64,000 bases of DNA from Rhizorhabdus histidinilytica. GTDB taxonomy: Bacteria; Pseudomonadota; Alphaproteobacteria; Sphingomonadales; Sphingomonadaceae. This document shows, in pieces, positions 61,305 through 64,000 of the stretch. The position numbers and the translations under genes are program-made. Each line of letters opens with the position of its first letter. Position 1 is the first letter of the stretch. Location: NCBI RefSeq assembly GCF_900167915.1, contig NZ_FUYM01000011.1, positions 158,512 through 222,511 of the forward strand. The letters run 5' to 3'. The notes beneath the pieces are model-generated. The model worked only from the letters and a program-made list of their open reading frames with translations, did no database searches and was not told where the DNA came from.

Positions 61305-61945
61305 GATGTGCCTTCCGCGATCTGCGGGGCGCCATCCTGCGAGGAACGCTGTCATCATCGAGCGGCCCGGATCGCTTGGCGCGACCGGGCATGTCCCGAT
61401 GCCCGCACAACATCGCGGTCATCTGACGTCCTACACAGGGGTTTCCACGCCCCTGCCGCCGGCCGGCGCCGGAGGCAGTCCAAGAGTGGGCCAATCGGAA
61501 AAGGGGAGCAAGAGGGGTCGGGCGTTGGAACCTTTGTGCAAAGGCCCGCTATTTCGTGCGTGGGGCGCTGCCGACGCGGTTTCGACCGCGTCCCCCGGCT
61601 CCAGCCCCGCGCCTATGTCACGGCGCCCGACGCGAATTCCCTTAGATCAGCGATCGCGCGCTCGGCAAATCCGGCCTAGGGGCGGTCAGCCTTTCAGCAG
61701 GGTAAAATGGCGTTCGATAGGCTCCGCAGCGGTAACCGACTCGTGAGTGCCGCGAAGTCTGGTATCCTGCCCGCCAGAAATTGCGTGAGGCCCGCCAGTT
61801 TCCGCCATGTCTCCGCCAGCAAGCGGGAGCGACTCGGCGAAGCTTCCGCAACCCGTCCATCGTGGGCCTCGCGGCTATGGCTTTCCGATGACAGCCCGTG
61901 GCGCCCCTGATTGGTTGCGGTCCGGGGGAACGACAAGGAGCCGCC
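61305..61945. other. 641-base gap between the sigma factor and the DUF6499-DUF2285 gene
   Basis: No convincing gene is seen. The sigma-factor promoter should be near 61305-61460; on the minus strand GGAAACCCCTGTGTAGGACG (61446-61427) resembles sequences in front of FecI-like genes in this group, a weak hint of self-activation. GACGCGGT-TTCG-ACCGCGTC at 61573-61592 is a perfect 8-pair stem with a UUCG tetraloop. The right part, 61690-61940, leads into the frameshifted gene. Short open frames on both strands here have no family features. Confidence 0.4.
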
Positions 61946-62750
61946 ATGTCCGCTTCCGATCCGCCCTGCGACTGGCAGGACAGTAGCCACTATCACTATG
62001 TCGCTGATCTCGACCGTGCGGGTCTCGCCTGGGAATTCGTTCGACGCGACCCTGCCTATCGCGCCGCGGTCGTTCGGCTCGGGCGTGTGACAGACCAGAC
62101 GGGAAGCGCGTATCTCCTGTCCGATGGCCTGTCCGACGCCTTGCCTTGGGGGTTGAGCTTTCGCCGAGCACCCCGATATCCGGGCGGGTGATGCCCGGTT
62201 GTTCTGGACCAGTCAGAGCGATCCGCACGTCGTTTCCGTTCAGGCGCTTGCTGCCGAACCGGAGCAGGTGGGGATGATCGACGTCCTCCGACTCGGGGTC
62301 GGAGTCTTCGTTCAGCCCGGGGATACGGGCCCGGAACGCCTGCTGTTGCGCCAAGGCGGCGTCCATGTGCGCCTCGATGTCGTCGACGGCACGGTTTTGG
62401 CCGGTCCCATCGTGCCGCGCTTCATCCTCTCCGGGCTCGATGATCTGGGAGCCCGCATGCTGACCCTCAAGCGCCTGGACTGCCTTGTACGGACCGGACG
62501 ACTTGTCCGAAGTCTCCTGCCCCGGGAGCGCCGCGCCGCGCGTTGGGCACTGATGCTCCGCGCGCTCGATGCGGTGAGGGCGGGGGCGAGCCAGCGCGAA
62601 CTGGCGGCGGGCTTGTTCGGCAACTCGCGGGTCGCAGCCGACTGGCGTGGAACCTCCGACTATCTGCGGCTCCAGGTCCAGCGCCTGCTCCGCGAAGGTC
62701 GTCGGTTGGTTGCGGGTGGTTATCGGCAGCTTCTTCTCGGACGAGGGTGA
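61946..62750 (+). pseudogene. DUF6499-DUF2285 protein gene with a frameshift
   Basis: The first frame starts at 61946 with AAGGAG upstream: MSASDPPCDWQDSSHYHYVA, then LDRAGLAWEFVRRDPAYRAAV, a DUF6499 domain. It runs out of homology at 62158-62161 and stops at 62191. Removing one T from TTT at 62159-62161 joins it to SFAEHPDIRAGDARLFWTS and the DUF2285 frame to 62750, which contains PEQVGMIDVLRLGVGVFVQP, LTLKRLDCLVRTGRL and LMLRALDAVRAGASQRELAAGLFG. The joined protein would be about 267 residues, as in other alphaproteobacterial mobile elements, where it is probably a DNA-binding regulator. It is a pseudogene, a sequencing error, or produced by slippage. Confidence 0.8.
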
Positions 62751-62889
62751 GCCTTGTGGGCTGGGGCGCTTTGGCCGAGCTATGCTCGATGATGTGTCGA
62801 CGTGGCTATTGGAGCTTCTTCGAGCTGACGCCCTCGGTTATGCGAGCATCGATTAAAGGCTTGGCAGATCGAACAATTCGCGCGAATCT

Positions 62890-63807
62890 GTGGCTGTGAA
62901 GCGATCGCTCGATCATCTCCCGGAGGGCAAGCGCCGCGAGCTCGATCATGTCGTCGAGGTCCTGCGTGGCGGTTTTGCCGACGAACTCGCCACCAGGCGG
63001 GCGCCGCGCTTTCGCGATGGTCGCATCCTCAAGATCATCCTGTTCGGATCCTATGCGCGGGGCGACTGGGTCGAGGATCCGATCGGCCGCTATTTTTCCG
63101 ACTATGACATTCTCATCGTCGTCAACCATGAGGACCTCGCCGACGTCCCCGAATTCTGGTTGAAGACCGACCAGCGACTGAACGAGGAACTGGCGGCAGG
63201 GCAGCTGCTGCGCACGCCCGTCCAGTTCATCGTCGACAGCCTCGACAGCGTGAACGAGAAGCTCGCGCGCGGTCGCTATTTCTTCGCGGATATCCTGCGC
63301 GAGGGCGTCCTGCTCCATGCCGAGCCGGGTCATCCCTTCGTGCGTCCGACTCCGCTTTCGGCCGACCAGGCGCTGGCCGAGACGACGGGCTATTATGGGG
63401 AATGGTTCGAAAGCGCGGCCGGATTTTTGGATACCGCACGGTATTGTGTTTCCCAAGCACGGTTGAAGGAAGCGGCGTTTCAGTTCCACCAAGCGGTCGA
63501 ACGCTTCTATCATTGCCTGTTTCTCGTCCGTACCCTCTACAGCCCCAAGACCCACAATCTCAATCGATTACGTACGCTGGCGGAGGAACTTGAGCCGCGT
63601 CTGACACAGGTCTGGCCGACGACGAACAAGTTCGAGCGACGCTGCTACGAGCTGTTGAGAGCCGCTTACGTGAAGGCGCGCTATTCGTCTGAATATCGGA
63701 TCAGCGCCGAGGAACTCGCCTGGCTCGATGCACGGATCGCATCGCTTCAGGATCTCGTGCGCGAGGCCTGCGAGGCGCGGCTCAAGGAACTCGCGCAAGC
63801 CGCCTGA
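62890..63807 (+). CDS. Nucleotidyltransferase-HEPN fusion (MNT-HEPN) protein
   Basis: 305 residues from a GTG at 62890; a GTG two codons later is also possible and no good ribosome site is seen. Residues about 20-140 form a minimal nucleotidyltransferase domain: IILFGSYARGDW (GSYARG at 53-58) and FSDYDILIVV (Asp71 and Asp73). Residues about 165-300 form a HEPN-type helical domain (KEAAFQFHQAVERFYHCLFLV). As separate proteins, MNT antitoxins AMPylate HEPN toxins. In this fused form the activity is uncertain. It is common in integrative elements beside DUF2285 genes. Confidence 0.83.
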   Translation: MAVKRSLDHLPEGKRRELDHVVEVLRGGFADELATRRAPRFRDGRILKIILFGSYARGDWVEDPIGRYFSDYDILIVVNHEDLADVPEFWLKTDQRLNEELAAGQLLRTPVQFIVDSLDSVNEKLARGRYFFADILREGVLLHAEPGHPFVRPTPLSADQALAETTGYYGEWFESAAGFLDTARYCVSQARLKEAAFQFHQAVERFYHCLFLVRTLYSPKTHNLNRLRTLAEELEPRLTQVWPTTNKFERRCYELLRAAYVKARYSSEYRISAEELAWLDARIASLQDLVREACEARLKELAQAA

Positions 63808-63828
63808 CCATGCGGTGGGGAGGTTTTC

Positions 63829-63939
63829 ATGATACGTGAAGGCTTGGACCTTGGAATATCCCAACGCACCGCGCTCGTCTGCGGCTCAACGTCAGGACTC
63901 GGAAATGGACTGCCCGCGATGATTGGTCCGGTTGCATGA
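63829..63939 (+). pseudogene. Truncated short-chain dehydrogenase remnant
   Basis: An ATG after GGTGGGGAGG opens MIREGLDLGISQRTALVCGS, followed by TSGLGNGLPAMIGPVA and a stop at 63937-63939. LDLGISQRTALVCGSTSGLGNG is the start of an SDR of the 3-oxoacyl reductase type, with the GxxxGLG cofactor motif, but the rest of the ~260-residue protein is absent and the frame ends after 36 codons. It looks like a decayed or rearranged fragment. The last 60 bases of the window hold nothing I recognise. Confidence 0.65.
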
Positions 63940-64000
63940 TTAGCTGATCCGCATTTCCGATGCCAGCCTGGGCGGGAGGCGCAGCGCAGCGGAGCCGAGC

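Larger units (their letters stand above)
48412..64000. mobile_element. Genomic island (left part) integrated at the tRNA
   Basis: A P4-type integrase starts 193 bases after the tRNA CCA and points away from it. Downstream are an XRE regulator, a lasso-peptide locus, a frameshifted DUF6499-DUF2285 gene and an MNT-HEPN gene, a set typical of integrative elements in sphingomonads. The left attachment site is probably within the tRNA 3' half. A second copy of the tRNA 3' end is not found in the window, so the right end lies beyond 64000. Base composition in parts (49.9-51.6 kb) is visibly lower in GC than in the first 48 kb. Confidence 0.75.

Noticed and set aside
61642..61996. Short open frames on both strands before the DUF6499-DUF2285 gene
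   Set aside because: They lack domain features and start signals, overlap each other and show no consistent codon bias; treated as a gap.
1..64000. CRISPR arrays, transposase genes and rRNA
   Set aside because: No regularly spaced repeats, transposase motifs or rRNA-like sequence were seen on reading both strands.
48489..64000. Second copy of the tRNA 3' end (right attachment site)
   Set aside because: I looked for the sequence around CCCTCCTCCGCTACCA downstream and found none in the window; it may lie further right.

Overview
The window is high-GC, densely coded alphaproteobacterial DNA. It most resembles a sphingomonad (Sphingomonas/Rhizorhabdus/Novosphingobium type). The indications are several TonB-dependent receptors, an ADP-forming FerA-type feruloyl-CoA synthetase next to a FerB-type hydratase/lyase, PDC-hydrolase-like amidohydrolases, AAHS-type transporters and a RedA2-like ferredoxin reductase. 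This assignment rests on gene content, not on a marker gene.

Region 1 (about 1-39 kb) is a large set of catabolic operons. It contains: the start of a TonB receptor; an LLM-class flavin oxidoreductase; a LuxR-type regulator divergent from an IpdA/IpdB-like gene pair; an acyl-CoA ligase, amidohydrolase and two enoyl-CoA hydratases divergent from a fused double acyl-CoA dehydrogenase; a tightly overlapped ferA-ferB-CMD operon divergent from cupin-DUF6282-aldehyde dehydrogenase-folD; an MFS-amidohydrolase-LigI-like operon; a TonB receptor-MFS-GlcG-SDR operon; two operons each with a short MetE-like protein; an HpcH/HpaI aldolase-CMD-MFS operon; a MarR regulator; and a second MFS-LigI-like-SnoaL operon. 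Together this looks like outer-membrane uptake, CoA activation, side-chain shortening and one-carbon handling for lignin-like methoxylated aromatics or alicyclic acids. The actual substrate cannot be read from sequence.

Region 2 (39-48.4 kb) looks like core or housekeeping DNA: ald with a divergent Lrp regulator, kup, a periplasmic YtcJ-type amidohydrolase divergent from a second LuxR-type regulator, a small hypothetical gene, a DUF3775 gene, a RedA2-like reductase and a CAU-anticodon tRNA with its own promoter.

Region 3 (48.4-64 kb) is the left part of a genomic island that appears integrated at that tRNA. A P4-type tyrosine integrase lies just downstream of the tRNA. It is followed by an XRE regulator and a complete lasso-peptide locus: GntR regulator, a 40-residue precursor, a hairpin, the fused RRE-protease, the cyclase, and, convergent with them, an S9 isopeptidase, an STN-type TonB receptor, FecR and a FecI-like sigma factor. 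The precursor gene lies between larger genes and has a GxxxxxT leader motif. Its predicted core is SILPFGVEEFSGAPLYRPAV, a Ser1 lasso peptide closed on Glu8 or Glu9. This is the most interesting part of the window: it looks like a make/sense/import/hydrolyse circuit for one peptide. The island continues with a frameshifted DUF6499-DUF2285 gene, an MNT-HEPN protein and a truncated SDR fragment, and runs off the right edge.
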